Positions 7,787 to 15,869 are shown, counted from the first letter of the stretch. The stretch is 64,000 nucleotides of DNA from Spongisporangium articulatum (GCF_044465595.1 NZ_JBITLV010000004.1:186001-250000), one strand, 5' to 3'. Numbers and translations: made by a program. The notes: generated by a model from the letters alone, not told the origin.

Positions 7787-8278
7787 GTGGCAAGCGAGTC
7801 GTCGTTCGACGTCGTCAGCAAGGTCGACCGGCAGGAGGTCGACAACGCGCTGAACCAGGCGGGCAAGGAGATCTCCCAGCGGTACGACTTCAAGAACACC
7901 GACGCCTCGATCGAGTGGTCGGGCGAGAAGATCGTCATCAAGGCCAACTCCGAGGAGCGGGCCAAGGCGGTGCTCGACGTGTTCGAGACGAAGCTGATCA
8001 AGCGGCAGGTGTCGCTGAAGGCGCTGGACGCGGGTGAGCCGAAGCCGTCGGGCAAGGAGTACCGGATCGAGGCCGGCATCAAGGAGGGCCTCGACCAGGA
8101 GCACGCCAAGAAGATCGGCAAGCTGATCCGCGACGAGGGCCCCAAGGGTGTGAAGGCCCAGATCACCGGCGAGGAGATGCGCGTCTCCAGCAAGTCGCGC
8201 GACGACCTGCAGGAAGTGATCGCGCTGCTCAAGGGCGCCGACCTCGATGTCGCCCTGCAGTTCGTCAACTACCGCTGA
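7787..8278 (+). CDS. YajQ-family nucleotide-binding protein
   Basis: This is a 163-residue cytoplasmic protein of the YajQ (UPF0234) family. Family members bind nucleotides, and some have been reported to bind cyclic di-GMP and act in signalling. The opening ESSFDVVSKVDRQEVDNA, the KNTDASIEW segment and the end DLDVALQFVNYR are family hallmarks. The GTG at 7787 has GAGAGAGG upstream; the nearby ATG at 7780 is out of frame. It appears to be monocistronic and is followed by a strong hairpin. Confidence 0.93.
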   Translation: MASESSFDVVSKVDRQEVDNALNQAGKEISQRYDFKNTDASIEWSGEKIVIKANSEERAKAVLDVFETKLIKRQVSLKALDAGEPKPSGKEYRIEAGIKEGLDQEHAKKIGKLIRDEGPKGVKAQITGEEMRVSSKSRDDLQEVIALLKGADLDVALQFVNYR

Positions 8279-8280
8279 CG

Positions 8281-8302
8281 GAGCGGTTCCGCGGAACCGC
8301 TC
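8281..8302 (+). terminator. Terminator hairpin after the yajQ gene
   Basis: GAGCGGTTCC-GC-GGAACCGCTC is a perfect palindrome that begins 2 bp after the yajQ-family stop codon. There is no U tract. Confidence 0.7.
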
Positions 8303-8380
8303 GTGGTGGCAGCCCTGGTGGCAGCAATCGGGCGCAACGCCAGTGCGCCGGCTGCCACCACGTAGGTCACCACGACAAAC

Positions 8381-8695
8381 TCAGCCGAGAGCCTCGACCA
8401 GGACCAGGGTCACCCACGAGAGCCCGCTCAGCGTCAGGGCCGCGAGGGACAACCGGGTCGTCCACCGGTGCAACGTGCTCCAGCGCCGGAACCCGAGGGC
8501 GAACCAGGCGACGACCATCATCAGGGTGAGGACCGCCGTCCAGACGAGTGCGAAGTTCTTCAGGAGCCCGCCCGCCTGCGGGCCGCCGTCCGGCGCGAAG
8601 GCCACGAAGAGCAGGAACAACAGCATCGGCAGCGTCACGACAGTCGCCAGGACGCACAGCGCGACCTTCGCCCACCCACGCCATCTCACGGGCAC
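8381..8695 (-). CDS. Small three-helix membrane protein, unknown function
   Basis: This is a 104-residue hydrophobic protein with three predicted transmembrane helices at about residues 11-34, 47-68 and 81-101 and a basic N-terminus (PVRWRGWAK). The GTG at 8695 was chosen; a GTG two codons later is also possible. The long open frame upstream of it is Arg/Pro-rich, low-complexity and overlaps the divergent SRPBCC gene, so I treat it as non-coding. I recognise no family. Confidence 0.6.
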   Translation of the reverse strand: MPVRWRGWAKVALCVLATVVTLPMLLFLLFVAFAPDGGPQAGGLLKNFALVWTAVLTLMMVVAWFALGFRRWSTLHRWTTRLSLAALTLSGLSWVTLVLVEALG

Positions 8696-8824
8696 AGTGT
8701 GCCGTGATGCGGTGGGTGGCGAGGGGCTGAAGATCAGCGTTCCGTCACACCACGGCGGGTTCGTCGTACACGGTGGGTGCTTCTCGCGGTGCGGGGTGCC
8801 GCGCCGCGCCGCACGATGTGGTCC

Positions 8825-9259
8825 ATGGTCACCGTGGAGCGCACGTTCGTCGTCCTCAAGCCCCGGGACGTCGTCCTCGACTACCTCAAGGACTTCGCCC
8901 ACGCCGAGGAGTGGGACCCGGGCACGAAGTACTGCCGCCGGAACGACTCGGGGCCCGTCGCGGTGGGCTCGACGTGGCACAACGTGTCCGAGTTCAACGG
9001 GTCGGAGACGGAGCTGGAGTACCGGCTGGAAACGTTGGAACCGGGTCGTCTGACGTTCGTCGGCAACAACAAGACGGCCACGTCGACCGACGACATCACC
9101 CTGGTCGACAACGAGACCGGCACCACGATCACCTACCGCGCCAACATCGCGTTCCACGGGATCGCGAAGCTCGCGGGCCCCTTCCTCCAGCGGACGTTCG
9201 AGAAGCTGGCGGACGAGACCCGCGAGCAGATGACCCGCACGATCAACGCGCTCGAATGA
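8825..9259 (+). CDS. SRPBCC-family (polyketide cyclase/dehydrase-like) protein
   Basis: This is a 144-residue START/SRPBCC-fold protein with a hydrophobic ligand cavity. Support comes from the opening beta strand VTVERTFVVLKPRDVVLDYL, the helix-grip pattern AHAEEWDPGTK, the central ITLVDNETGTTITY strand pair and the long C-terminal helix. The ligand is unknown. The ATG at 8825 was chosen; an ATG three codons earlier is equally in frame. It is convergent with the MFS exporter gene, with a GTGATCATGCA-type repeat between them. Confidence 0.82.
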   Translation: MVTVERTFVVLKPRDVVLDYLKDFAHAEEWDPGTKYCRRNDSGPVAVGSTWHNVSEFNGSETELEYRLETLEPGRLTFVGNNKTATSTDDITLVDNETGTTITYRANIAFHGIAKLAGPFLQRTFEKLADETREQMTRTINALE

Positions 9260-9260
9260 T

Positions 9261-9307
9261 GCGTTTGTGCATGATCACCGCAGAAATTCTGCGTTTGCGC
9301 ATGATCA
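9261..9307. repeat. Repeat R2 of the GTGATCATGCA family
   Basis: Here the family appears as a direct repeat, GCGTTTGTGCATGATCA (9261-9277) and GCGTTTGCGCATGATCA (9291-9307), flanking a small palindrome CGCAGAA-A-TTCTGCG (9279-9293). It lies between two convergent genes (SRPBCC and MFS exporter) and overlaps the last codons of the exporter gene. Confidence 0.7.
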
Positions 9308-10858
9308 ACGTGCGGGGGTGAGGGGGTCGGGGACGACGTCCGCCGGCTCGGGCTCGGCGGTCGCCTCCTCGCGGTGGCGGGCGGGCAGGAAGACCAGGAC
9401 GGCGAGCGCGGCCACGGCGGTCAGGCCGGCCGACACCCACGAGCCGGTGCGGAACCCGTCCATGAAGGCGACGCGGACGCCGTCCACCGCCTGCGGTGAG
9501 ATCGAACCCGCGACCTGGAGCCCGGCGATGATCGACTCGCGGGCGGTGTCCACGGCGGCGGCCGGGGCGCCGAGCGCGTGCAGGGCGTCGGCGACGTGCG
9601 AGCCGAACACCGAACTCATGGTCGAGCCCACCACCGCGACGCCGAGCGTGCCGCCCACCTCGCGGGTCGTGTCGTTCACCGCCGATCCGACGCCGGCCTT
9701 GGCGGCCGGCAGGGCACCCATGATGGCGTCGGTGGCGGGCCCCGCGGTCAGCGCGAGCCCGACGGCCATCAGCAGCATCGACGCGACGATCCGCCCCCAG
9801 TAGGCCGACTCGAGCCCGGTCGTCGCGGCCAGCAGGAACCCGCCGCTCATCGACGCCAGGCCGGTGGCCACGACCCGGGTCGAGCCGAGCCGGTGCATCA
9901 GCACGATCGCCACGGGCGACATCACGCCGACGACCAGCGCGAACGGCAGCGTGGCCAGGCCGGCCTTCAACGTGTCGTACCCGCGGACGGCCTGGAAGTA
10001 CTGCGTGACCATGAAGATGAAGCCGAACAGCCCGAAGAACGCGGCCGTGATGGCGCCCGACCCGGCGGAGAACCGGGCGTTGCGGAACAGCCGGACGTCG
10101 AGCAGCGGGTCGGTGCGCCGCGCCTGGTGCGTGATGAACCCCGCGACCGCGGCGACCGACAGCGCGAAGCCCGCGAGCGTCGTCCCGCTGGTCCAGCCGT
10201 GGTTCGGGGCCTCGATGACCGTCCACACGAGGAGGCCGATGGCGGCTACGGAGCCCAGGGCGCCGAGGCCGTCGAAGCGGCCGGGGGCGTCGTCGCGCGA
10301 CTCGGGCAGCCAGCGGCCGGCCAGCAGGGCGAGGACGACGAACGGCACGTTGACCAGGAACACCGAGTTCCAGGAGAAGTGCTCGAGCAGGACGCCGCCG
10401 CTGACCGGGCCGATCGCGACCGCGAGGCCCGAGACCCCGGCCCAGATGCCGATGGCCGCCGCGCGCTCGCGGGCGTCGGTGAACAGGTTGGTGAGCAGGC
10501 CCAGCGTGGCCGGGTAGATCAGGGCGGCCGCGGCGCCCATGGCCGCGCGGCCCGCGATCAGCTGGCCGGACGTGGAGGCCAGCGCCGACAGCGCCGAGGT
10601 GACGCCGAAGGCGACCAGCCCCGCGGACAGGAAGCGGCGGCGTCCGAACCGGTCCCCGAGGTACCCGGCGACCAGGAGGAGCCCGGCGAAGACGAGCGTG
10701 TAGGCGTCGACGATCCACTGCAGGGAACTGGTGGAGGCGTCGAGCTCGCGGCTGAGGGTCGGTAGGGCGACGTTGACGATCGTGTTGTCGACGGTGACCA
10801 GCAGGACGCTGAGGCAGAGCACCGCCAGCAACGGCCAACGGTTCGGGTGGCGGTCCAT
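9305..10858 (-). CDS. DHA2-family MFS drug/proton antiporter
   Basis: This is a 517-residue major facilitator of the 14-helix drug:H+ antiporter-2 type. The N-terminal LLVTVDNTIVNVALPTL is the typical DHA2 first helix. Motif A appears as GYLGDRFGRRR and motif C as the Gly/Pro-rich GLAVAIGPVSGG. The ATG at 10858 has GGAGGAG just upstream. It is divergent from a TetR regulator, with a palindromic operator candidate between, so it is probably an efflux pump induced when the regulator binds its ligand. Its substrates are unknown. Confidence 0.92.
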   Translation of the reverse strand: MDRHPNRWPLLAVLCLSVLLVTVDNTIVNVALPTLSRELDASTSSLQWIVDAYTLVFAGLLLVAGYLGDRFGRRRFLSAGLVAFGVTSALSALASTSGQLIAGRAAMGAAAALIYPATLGLLTNLFTDARERAAAIGIWAGVSGLAVAIGPVSGGVLLEHFSWNSVFLVNVPFVVLALLAGRWLPESRDDAPGRFDGLGALGSVAAIGLLVWTVIEAPNHGWTSGTTLAGFALSVAAVAGFITHQARRTDPLLDVRLFRNARFSAGSGAITAAFFGLFGFIFMVTQYFQAVRGYDTLKAGLATLPFALVVGVMSPVAIVLMHRLGSTRVVATGLASMSGGFLLAATTGLESAYWGRIVASMLLMAVGLALTAGPATDAIMGALPAAKAGVGSAVNDTTREVGGTLGVAVVGSTMSSVFGSHVADALHALGAPAAAVDTARESIIAGLQVAGSISPQAVDGVRVAFMDGFRTGSWVSAGLTAVAALAVLVFLPARHREEATAEPEPADVVPDPLTPAR

Positions 10859-10876
10859 CGGAACTCCTCCGGGCTA

Positions 10877-10912
10877 TAGAACGTTGTTATAAACTTATGG
10901 AACACTGTTCTA
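10877..10912. promoter_or_regulatory. Candidate TetR operator and divergent promoter
   Basis: The exporter/TetR intergenic region has TAGAAC at 10877-10882 facing GTTCTA at 10907-10912. Between them are GAACGTTGTT (10879-10888) and the near-palindrome GAACACTGTTC (10900-10910). AT-rich hexamers such as TATAAA at the centre could be -10 elements. The layout is that of a TetR operator controlling both genes. Confidence 0.6.
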
Positions 10913-10951
10913 CAGACGTCGGGGGGCGTCAAGGGCTGGGAGGATGAACAG

Positions 10952-11566
10952 GTGAACGGCCGGTCGGAGAGCACGCGAACGCGCAGCCGGGACGTCGAGG
11001 GCGCGCTGGTCGACGCGGCCGAGGCGGTGCTGGTGCGGGAGGGGGCGGCGGCCCTGACCGTGCGGGCAGTGGCCACGGAGGCCGGGGTGGCCCCGATGGG
11101 CGTCTACAACCGGTTCGGCAGCAAGGACGGCCTGCTCGACGCGTTGCTGGTGCGCGGTTTCCGCCGGTTCGAGGCCACGCTGCGGTCGAATCCCGAGGTG
11201 CTGCCGCTGCCCCGGCTGCGGGCGTGCGGGCAGCAGTACCGCACGTTCGCGCTGGCCAACCCCCGGTTCTACGAGCTGATGTTCCAGTACGCGGGCAGCC
11301 TGGACGCTCACTCGCAGGAGCTCGACGCGGCGGGCGGCGCGGCCTTCGGCGTCCTGGTCGAGAACGTGGTGGCGGCCCAGGCCGCCGGGGGGATCCGGCC
11401 CGGCGACCCGGCCGAACTGGCCCAGCTGATCTGGAGCGCCGTGCACGGCGCGATGTCGCTGGAGCTGGCCGGGCGGACCCTCACGCCCGACCCGGAGGCG
11501 TCCTACGAGAACCTGCTCGAGCTGATCGTCGAGGGCTTGCAGACCCGGCCCGCCGAGCACGGGTAA
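10952..11566 (+). CDS. TetR-family transcriptional regulator
   Basis: This is a 204-residue TetR repressor with an N-terminal HTH at about residues 36-55 (LTVRAVATEAGVAPMGVYNR) followed by FGSKDGLLDALL. The C-terminal ligand-binding part resembles the WHG-type domain (LIWSAVHGAMSLELAG). The start is a GTG at 10952. It is divergent from the MFS exporter and most likely represses both that gene and itself. Confidence 0.92.
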   Translation: MNGRSESTRTRSRDVEGALVDAAEAVLVREGAAALTVRAVATEAGVAPMGVYNRFGSKDGLLDALLVRGFRRFEATLRSNPEVLPLPRLRACGQQYRTFALANPRFYELMFQYAGSLDAHSQELDAAGGAAFGVLVENVVAAQAAGGIRPGDPAELAQLIWSAVHGAMSLELAGRTLTPDPEASYENLLELIVEGLQTRPAEHG

Positions 11567-11637
11567 CGATTTCTTTCCGGCGGCCTGTTGCCTGTACGCT
11601 GAACCGCCGCCGGGTAGCAGTACGCCGCCGGAGGCAG

Positions 11638-11710
11638 GCCCCAGTAGCTCAGTCGGCAGAGCGTCTCCATGGTAAGGAGAAGGTCTAGGGTTCGATTCCC
11701 TACTGGGGCT
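11638..11710 (+). tRNA. tRNA-Thr (anticodon GGT)
   Basis: This is a 73-nt cloverleaf with acceptor GCCCCAG/CTGGGGC plus discriminator T. The anticodon arm TCTCC-ATGGTAA-GGAGA gives anticodon GGT. CCA is not encoded. It is followed 43 bp later by tRNA-Met. A TACGCT hexamer at 11595-11600 may be its -10 element. Confidence 0.96.
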
Positions 11711-11753
11711 CTGGTCGGTGCCGCAGCCGTTGACTCGGCCGGGCGCCGGGCAT

Positions 11754-11826
11754 GGCGGAGTAGCTCAGTTGGTAGAGCAAGCGGCTCATAATCGCTGTGT
11801 CGTGGGTTCAAGTCCCGCCTCCGCTA
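11754..11826 (+). tRNA. tRNA-Met (anticodon CAT), probably elongator
   Basis: This is a 73-nt cloverleaf with acceptor GGCGGAG/CTCCGCT (a G-T pair at the end), discriminator A and anticodon arm AGCGG-CTCATAA-TCGCT. The paired first position and general form suggest elongator rather than initiator tRNA-Met. The neighbouring tRNA-Thr and rpmG are a common actinobacterial arrangement. Confidence 0.92.
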
Positions 11827-11863
11827 CCGACGACAGCCCAGAATTACGAAGGAAGGCACGACC

Positions 11864-12034
11864 GTGGCCAGCAAGTCCCAGGATGTCCGCCCCAAGATCA
11901 CGATGGCCTGCGTGGACTGCAAGGAGCGGAACTACATCACCAAGAAGAACCGCCGCAACGACCCCGACCGGCTGGAGCTGAAGAAGTTCTGCCCGCGTTG
12001 CCACAAGCACACCGAGCACCGCGAGACCCGCTGA
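11864..12034 (+). CDS. rpmG: 50S ribosomal protein bL33
   Basis: This is a 56-residue bL33 of the large ribosomal subunit. Two CxxC pairs (Cys16/Cys19 and Cys43/Cys46) mark the zinc-binding C+ form. The opening MASKSQDVRPKITMACVDCK and the ending CHKHTEHRETR match the family. The start is a GTG with GAAGGAAGG upstream. It sits directly after tRNA-Met and before hadA and ends in a strong terminator. Confidence 0.95.
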   Translation: MASKSQDVRPKITMACVDCKERNYITKKNRRNDPDRLELKKFCPRCHKHTEHRETR

Positions 12035-12050
12035 GGTCAGCGCTCGTCGG

Positions 12051-12080
12051 AAGGCCGTCCCCGGGTGGGGGGCGGCCTTT
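12051..12080 (+). terminator. Rho-independent terminator after rpmG
   Basis: The stem AAGGCCGTCCCC/GGGGGCGGCCTT (one bulge) lies at 12051-12080 and is followed by TCTGCCGTTTG. It begins 16 bp after the rpmG stop. Confidence 0.75.
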
Positions 12081-12189
12081 CTGCCGTTTGGGACCCGGGT
12101 CACAGTGCCGGGCCGTGTGTGGTTACGGTGCCTTTCATAAAGTCGGCCCGCGCCGATCGGCGTGACCGCACACGGAGAGCGAGGGCGAC

Positions 12190-12657
12190 ATGGGCGTGAA
12201 CCCGGAGATCGCCGGGCGGGTGTACCCACCTTCCCCGGCGTACGAGGTGGGCCGGGAGAAGATCCGCGAGTTCGCCGAGGCGATCAACTCGTGGGACCCG
12301 CTGCACCGCGACCCCGAGGCCGCCCGCGCCAAGGGCTACCCCGACGTGATCGCCCCGCCGACGCTGGCCGTGCTCGTGGCCCAGCGCAGCGACGCGCAGG
12401 TCATCATCGACCCCGAGGCCGGCATCGACTTCTCCCGCGTCGTGCACGGCGAGCAGCGCTTCATCCACCACCGGCCGATCGTCGCCGGGGACGTGCTCGT
12501 GGCCACGCTGCACGTCGACGAGGTCGACACCCGCGGCCGGCACGCCATGGTCAGCACGCGCGTCGAGATCGCCGACGCCGATGGTTCGCCCGTCACCACG
12601 GCCAAGTCCACGATCGTCGTCCGGGGTGCCGGCGAGGGCGCCAAGGAGGGGTCCTGA
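12190..12657 (+). CDS. hadA: HadA-type (3R)-hydroxyacyl-ACP dehydratase subunit
   Basis: This is a 155-residue single hotdog-fold protein of the MaoC/FAS1-like dehydratase group. It is the stabilising or substrate-binding partner of the HadB-type catalytic subunit in fatty acid elongation (FAS-II-like). Support comes from the family segments GRVYPPSPAYEVGREKI, INSWDPLHRDPEAA and YPDVIAPPTL. The neighbourhood rpmG-hadA-hadB-murB is conserved in many actinomycetes. Its stop overlaps the hadB start by 1 nt, so the subunits are translationally coupled. Confidence 0.88.
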   Translation: MGVNPEIAGRVYPPSPAYEVGREKIREFAEAINSWDPLHRDPEAARAKGYPDVIAPPTLAVLVAQRSDAQVIIDPEAGIDFSRVVHGEQRFIHHRPIVAGDVLVATLHVDEVDTRGRHAMVSTRVEIADADGSPVTTAKSTIVVRGAGEGAKEGS

Positions 12658-13088
12658 TGAGCGACCAGCCGACCTACGACAGCGTCTCCGTCGGTGACGA
12701 GCTGCCCGCCGTCTCCTACCCGGTGCGCCGCTTCGACCTGATCCGTTACGCGGGCGCCAGCGGCGACTTCAACATCATCCACTGGAACGAGCGCATCGCG
12801 AAGGCCGTCGGCCTGCCCAACGTCATCGCGCACGGCATGTTCACCATGGCCACCGGCGGCCGGTTCGTCACCGACTGGGTCGGCGACCCGGGGGCGGTCG
12901 TCGAGTACGGCGTGCGGTTCACGTCGATGGTGGTCGTGCCGGACGACGACGCCGGCGCCACGGTCGAGATCAGCGGCGTCGTGGCCGAGAAGGACGACTC
13001 CTCGAAGACGGTGTCCGTCGACCTCACCGCGATCTGCGACGGGCAGAAGGTGCTGGGCAAGGCACGGGCCGTAGTTCGTCTCGCCTAG
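12657..13088 (+). CDS. hadB: HadB-type (3R)-hydroxyacyl-ACP dehydratase, catalytic subunit
   Basis: This is a 143-residue MaoC-like hotdog protein carrying the hydratase-2 catalytic signature. In YAGASGDFNIIHWNE the Asp and His are the expected catalytic pair, followed by GLPNVIAHGMF. It forms a heterodimer with HadA in related systems and dehydrates 3-hydroxyacyl-ACP. The ATG overlaps the hadA stop. The murB -10 candidate overlaps its stop codon. Confidence 0.9.
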   Translation: MSDQPTYDSVSVGDELPAVSYPVRRFDLIRYAGASGDFNIIHWNERIAKAVGLPNVIAHGMFTMATGGRFVTDWVGDPGAVVEYGVRFTSMVVVPDDDAGATVEISGVVAEKDDSSKTVSVDLTAICDGQKVLGKARAVVRLA

Positions 13089-13097
13089 CCTTGGCGC

Positions 13098-14147
13098 GTG
13101 GTCTCTCTTGCTGAACTGACGACGCTGCGGGTCGGGGGGCCCGCGGGGTCGTACGTGGTGGCACGCTCGTCGGACGAACTGGTGGACGCCGTCCGCGCGG
13201 CCGACGCCGCCGGCTCGCCCGTGCTGCTGGTCGGGGGTGGGTCGAACCTCGTGGTGGCCGACGCCGGCTTCCCGGGGACGGTGATCTCGGTGGCTTCCCG
13301 AGGCGTCACGCCCGAGTCGGTGGACTACTGCGGCGGGGCCGTCGTGCGGGTCGCGGCGGGGGAGCCGTGGGACGCGTTCGTCGAGCACGCCGCCAAGTCG
13401 GAGTGGATCGGCATCGAGGCGCTGTCGGGGATCCCGGGTTCGGTCGGGGCCACACCCGTGCAGAACGTGGGCGCGTACGGGCAGGAGGTTTCCTCGACGG
13501 TCGCCCAGGTGCGGACGTGGGACCGGGTCGCGTCGAAGGTCAAGACGTTCGCCGCTGCCGAATGCGGATTCGGCTACCGGGACTCGCTTTTCAAGCGCAC
13601 CCGGCTGACGTCCGGGCCCTCGGCCGGGGGGCCGCGGTACGTGGTGCTGGAGGTCGTGTTCCAGTTCGTGGTCGGGTCACGCGCCGAGCCGGTGCGCTAC
13701 GGCGAGCTGTCCCGGGTGCTGGAAACGGGCGAGGGGGAGCGGGTCTCGCTGTTCGACGTGCGCGAGGCCGTGCTGGACCTGCGGCGCGGCAAGGGCATGG
13801 TGCTCGACGCTTCGGATCACGACACCTGGAGTGCCGGTTCGTTCTTCACCAATCCCGTGCTGTCGTCGGTGCCCTCGGCGGTTCCGGACGACGCGCCGCG
13901 CTGGCCCGCTGGTTCGTCGACCAAGCTGTCGGCCGCCTGGCTGATCGAGCACGCGGGGTTTGCGAAGGGCTACGGGCTGCCCGGCCCGGCGTCCCTGTCG
14001 ACCAAGCACACGCTGGCCCTGACCAACCGCGGATCGGCCTCGGCCGCCGACGTGGTGCGTCTGGCGCGCGAGGTGCGCAACGGCGTTCAGGCCCGGTTCG
14101 GTGTCACGTTGGTCCCCGAACCCGAACTGGTCGGCCTGACGCTCTGA
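13098..14147 (+). CDS. murB: UDP-N-acetylenolpyruvoylglucosamine reductase
   Basis: MurB uses FAD and NADPH to reduce UDP-GlcNAc-enolpyruvate to UDP-MurNAc in peptidoglycan synthesis. The 349-residue protein has the FAD-binding segment VLLVGGGSNLVVADAGFPG, the IPGSVGATPVQNVGAYGQEV motif, the catalytic Ser in WSAGSFFTNP and the C-terminal Glu in EPELVGL. The GTG start at 13098 has no Shine-Dalgarno, but a TAGCCT hexamer sits 6 nt upstream (13086-13091), as expected for a leaderless transcript. Confidence 0.94.
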   Translation: MVSLAELTTLRVGGPAGSYVVARSSDELVDAVRAADAAGSPVLLVGGGSNLVVADAGFPGTVISVASRGVTPESVDYCGGAVVRVAAGEPWDAFVEHAAKSEWIGIEALSGIPGSVGATPVQNVGAYGQEVSSTVAQVRTWDRVASKVKTFAAAECGFGYRDSLFKRTRLTSGPSAGGPRYVVLEVVFQFVVGSRAEPVRYGELSRVLETGEGERVSLFDVREAVLDLRRGKGMVLDASDHDTWSAGSFFTNPVLSSVPSAVPDDAPRWPAGSSTKLSAAWLIEHAGFAKGYGLPGPASLSTKHTLALTNRGSASAADVVRLAREVRNGVQARFGVTLVPEPELVGLTL

Positions 14148-14156
14148 GCTGTGGCC

Positions 14157-14681
14157 TCAGAGCCTGTAGACCATCTGCTGTTCGGACTCTGTGGGTTGGC
14201 CATCGGCGACGAATCCCAACTGCTCAAAGATGGGCCTGCGTTCATCGTTCGAGTGAAGAACGGCGAGTCGTAGCCTCTTTCGCCCGTCTGCGGCCGCCAA
14301 TCGGGCCACGTGTGCGATCAGCCGGCGGCCGATTCCCTTGTCACGGTGGGCGGGATCGATCCAGAAGGCTTCGAGGTAGTACTCGTCAGGCGCGTCGTCG
14401 TATGTGCGCGTCCGGGCCAGCCCGACCCATCGACCCTCGACTTCGGCGACGTGCCACGAGCCGTCGAAGAACGTCGCCCGCCAGCCCGCCTCGTCCCGTG
14501 CTGACCCTTGAGCGAGACTCTCCAAGAAGGATTCCGGGGAGTCGGCCAGGGCCCGCAGGCGTACGTCCTTGAGCGTGGGCCATTCGTCGACCCGTGCCAC
14601 GCGACAGATGACCGCACCTCCCCGTGACGACCTCGGAATGAGACCACGGTGACACGAGTCGCCTGTTTTGGCATCAATCAC
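14157..14681 (-). CDS. GNAT-family N-acetyltransferase
   Basis: This acetyl-CoA-dependent acetyltransferase fold shows the core LEAFWIDPAHRDKGIGRRLI (motif A, with the RxxGxG-like turn) and the C-terminal LRLAVLHSNDERRPIFEQLGF (motif B). The substrate is unknown. The start is unclear. The GTG at 14681 gives 174 residues but has no ribosome site and places 24 odd residues before the family start. The GTG at 14600 also lacks good spacing. A GGAGG at 14617-14621 is perfectly spaced for an ATC codon at 14609, where the first beta strand begins. It lies 23 bp downstream of the deaminase gene, so the two may be co-transcribed. Confidence 0.82.
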   Translation of the reverse strand: MIDAKTGDSCHRGLIPRSSRGGAVICRVARVDEWPTLKDVRLRALADSPESFLESLAQGSARDEAGWRATFFDGSWHVAEVEGRWVGLARTRTYDDAPDEYYLEAFWIDPAHRDKGIGRRLIAHVARLAAADGRKRLRLAVLHSNDERRPIFEQLGFVADGQPTESEQQMVYRL

Positions 14682-14704
14682 TCACATTGGCGAAGATCGC
14701 GGTC

Positions 14705-15754
14705 TCAGCCCTTGCGATCGGCCACGGGCATATGGGCGAGCCAGCCGTCGATGTCGGCGTTCAACCGCTGCTTGGTGCCGGCCGGAGCCCGCGAGGCCTC
14801 GATCGAACCTCGAGCGAGGTCGGCGAGTGATTCGTCGTCCATGGCGTGCACGTCTCTGGCCGCCTGGTACTGGGCGGCAAGTCGCGGGCCGAACAGCAGT
14901 GGGTCGTCGGCGCCCAGGGCGATGGTCGCGCCGGCGGCCGCAAGGTCGGGCAGGGGGACGTCCTTCATGGTGTGGTAGACGCCGAGCGCCACGTTGGACG
15001 CGGGGCACACCTCAAGGGCGACCCCGTGATCGATCACCCGCTTGAGCAGGTCCGGATCCTCACCGGTCCGCACGCCGTGACCGAGTCGGTCGGGTTCGAG
15101 GGAGTCCAGCGTGTGCCGTACGTGGTCGGGCCCCAGCAGTTCGCCGGAATGGGGCACCGAGGCCAGGCCGGCCCGCTTGGCGATGCGGAAGGCGCCCGCG
15201 AATTCCTCGGTGATGCCTCGTCTTTCGTCGTTGCTGAGGCCGAACCCGACCACCGTGCCTGGTCCGTCTCCCGCGTACTGCGCGGCCAACCGGGCCAGGG
15301 TGCGGGCTTCCAGCGGATGGCGGGTGCGGCTAGCGGCGACGACGATCGCCACCTCGCAGCCGGTCGTCGCACTGGCCTCGCGGGCGGCGTCCAGCACGAT
15401 CTCCAGTGCAGGCGTCAGGCCACCGACATGCGGCGCGTAGGACGTCGGGTCGACCTGCATCTCCAACCACCGGCTGCCCTCGGCCGCGTCGTCCTCGGCG
15501 GCCTCGATCACCAGCCGGCGCATGTCGTCGGCGTCGCGGACGCAAGCGCGTGCCGCGTCGTAGAGGCGTTGGAACCGGAACCAGCCGCGCTCGTCGGGGG
15601 TGAGCCGCAGGAGGTGGTGCTCGCGCAGGGTCTCGGGCAGCCGGATGTGGTGTTTGGCGGCCATGTCCTGCAGGGTCTGAGGCCGCATCGAGCCGGTGAA
15701 ATGGAGGTGCAGGTGGGCCTTGGGCAGTGACGTGACGGATCGAGGCTCCTCCAT
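14705..15754 (-). CDS. Adenosine deaminase-family aminohydrolase
   Basis: This is a 349-residue TIM-barrel metal-dependent deaminase of the adenosine/AMP deaminase family. The N-terminal HxH zinc motif is in PKAHLHLHFTGSM. PHSGELLGPDHV corresponds to the usual HAGE box, DRLGHGV to the GHG box, and GADDPLLFG to the (T)DDP box. The HLHFTGSM and HSGE variants define a subgroup, so the substrate may be adenosine or a related purine. The enzyme would act in purine salvage. It is divergent from no close neighbour; the GNAT gene follows on the same strand. Confidence 0.88.
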   Translation of the reverse strand: MEEPRSVTSLPKAHLHLHFTGSMRPQTLQDMAAKHHIRLPETLREHHLLRLTPDERGWFRFQRLYDAARACVRDADDMRRLVIEAAEDDAAEGSRWLEMQVDPTSYAPHVGGLTPALEIVLDAAREASATTGCEVAIVVAASRTRHPLEARTLARLAAQYAGDGPGTVVGFGLSNDERRGITEEFAGAFRIAKRAGLASVPHSGELLGPDHVRHTLDSLEPDRLGHGVRTGEDPDLLKRVIDHGVALEVCPASNVALGVYHTMKDVPLPDLAAAGATIALGADDPLLFGPRLAAQYQAARDVHAMDDESLADLARGSIEASRAPAGTKQRLNADIDGWLAHMPVADRKG

Positions 15755-15826
15755 GAACAGAGTGTGCCAGCAGTCGTCCGACGATCCGGCCCCGTGGCCC
15801 GGACGTCGCGTGTCACCGCCTGGCCC

Positions 15827-15865
15827 AGCCGGTCCGACCCGCCCCCGCGGCGGATCGGACCGGCT
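15827..15865 (-). terminator. Terminator hairpin after the small membrane protein gene
   Basis: The perfect 11-bp stem AGCCGGTCCGA/TCGGACCGGCT (15827-15837 with 15855-15865) lies 5 bp beyond the stop of the minus-strand gene ending at 15870. Confidence 0.65.
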
Positions 15866-15869
15866 GTTC

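Noticed and set aside
8696..9157. N-terminal extension of the small three-helix membrane protein
   Set aside because: It would overlap the SRPBCC gene on the other strand, and its translation is not protein-like. A GTG at 8695 fits the membrane protein.
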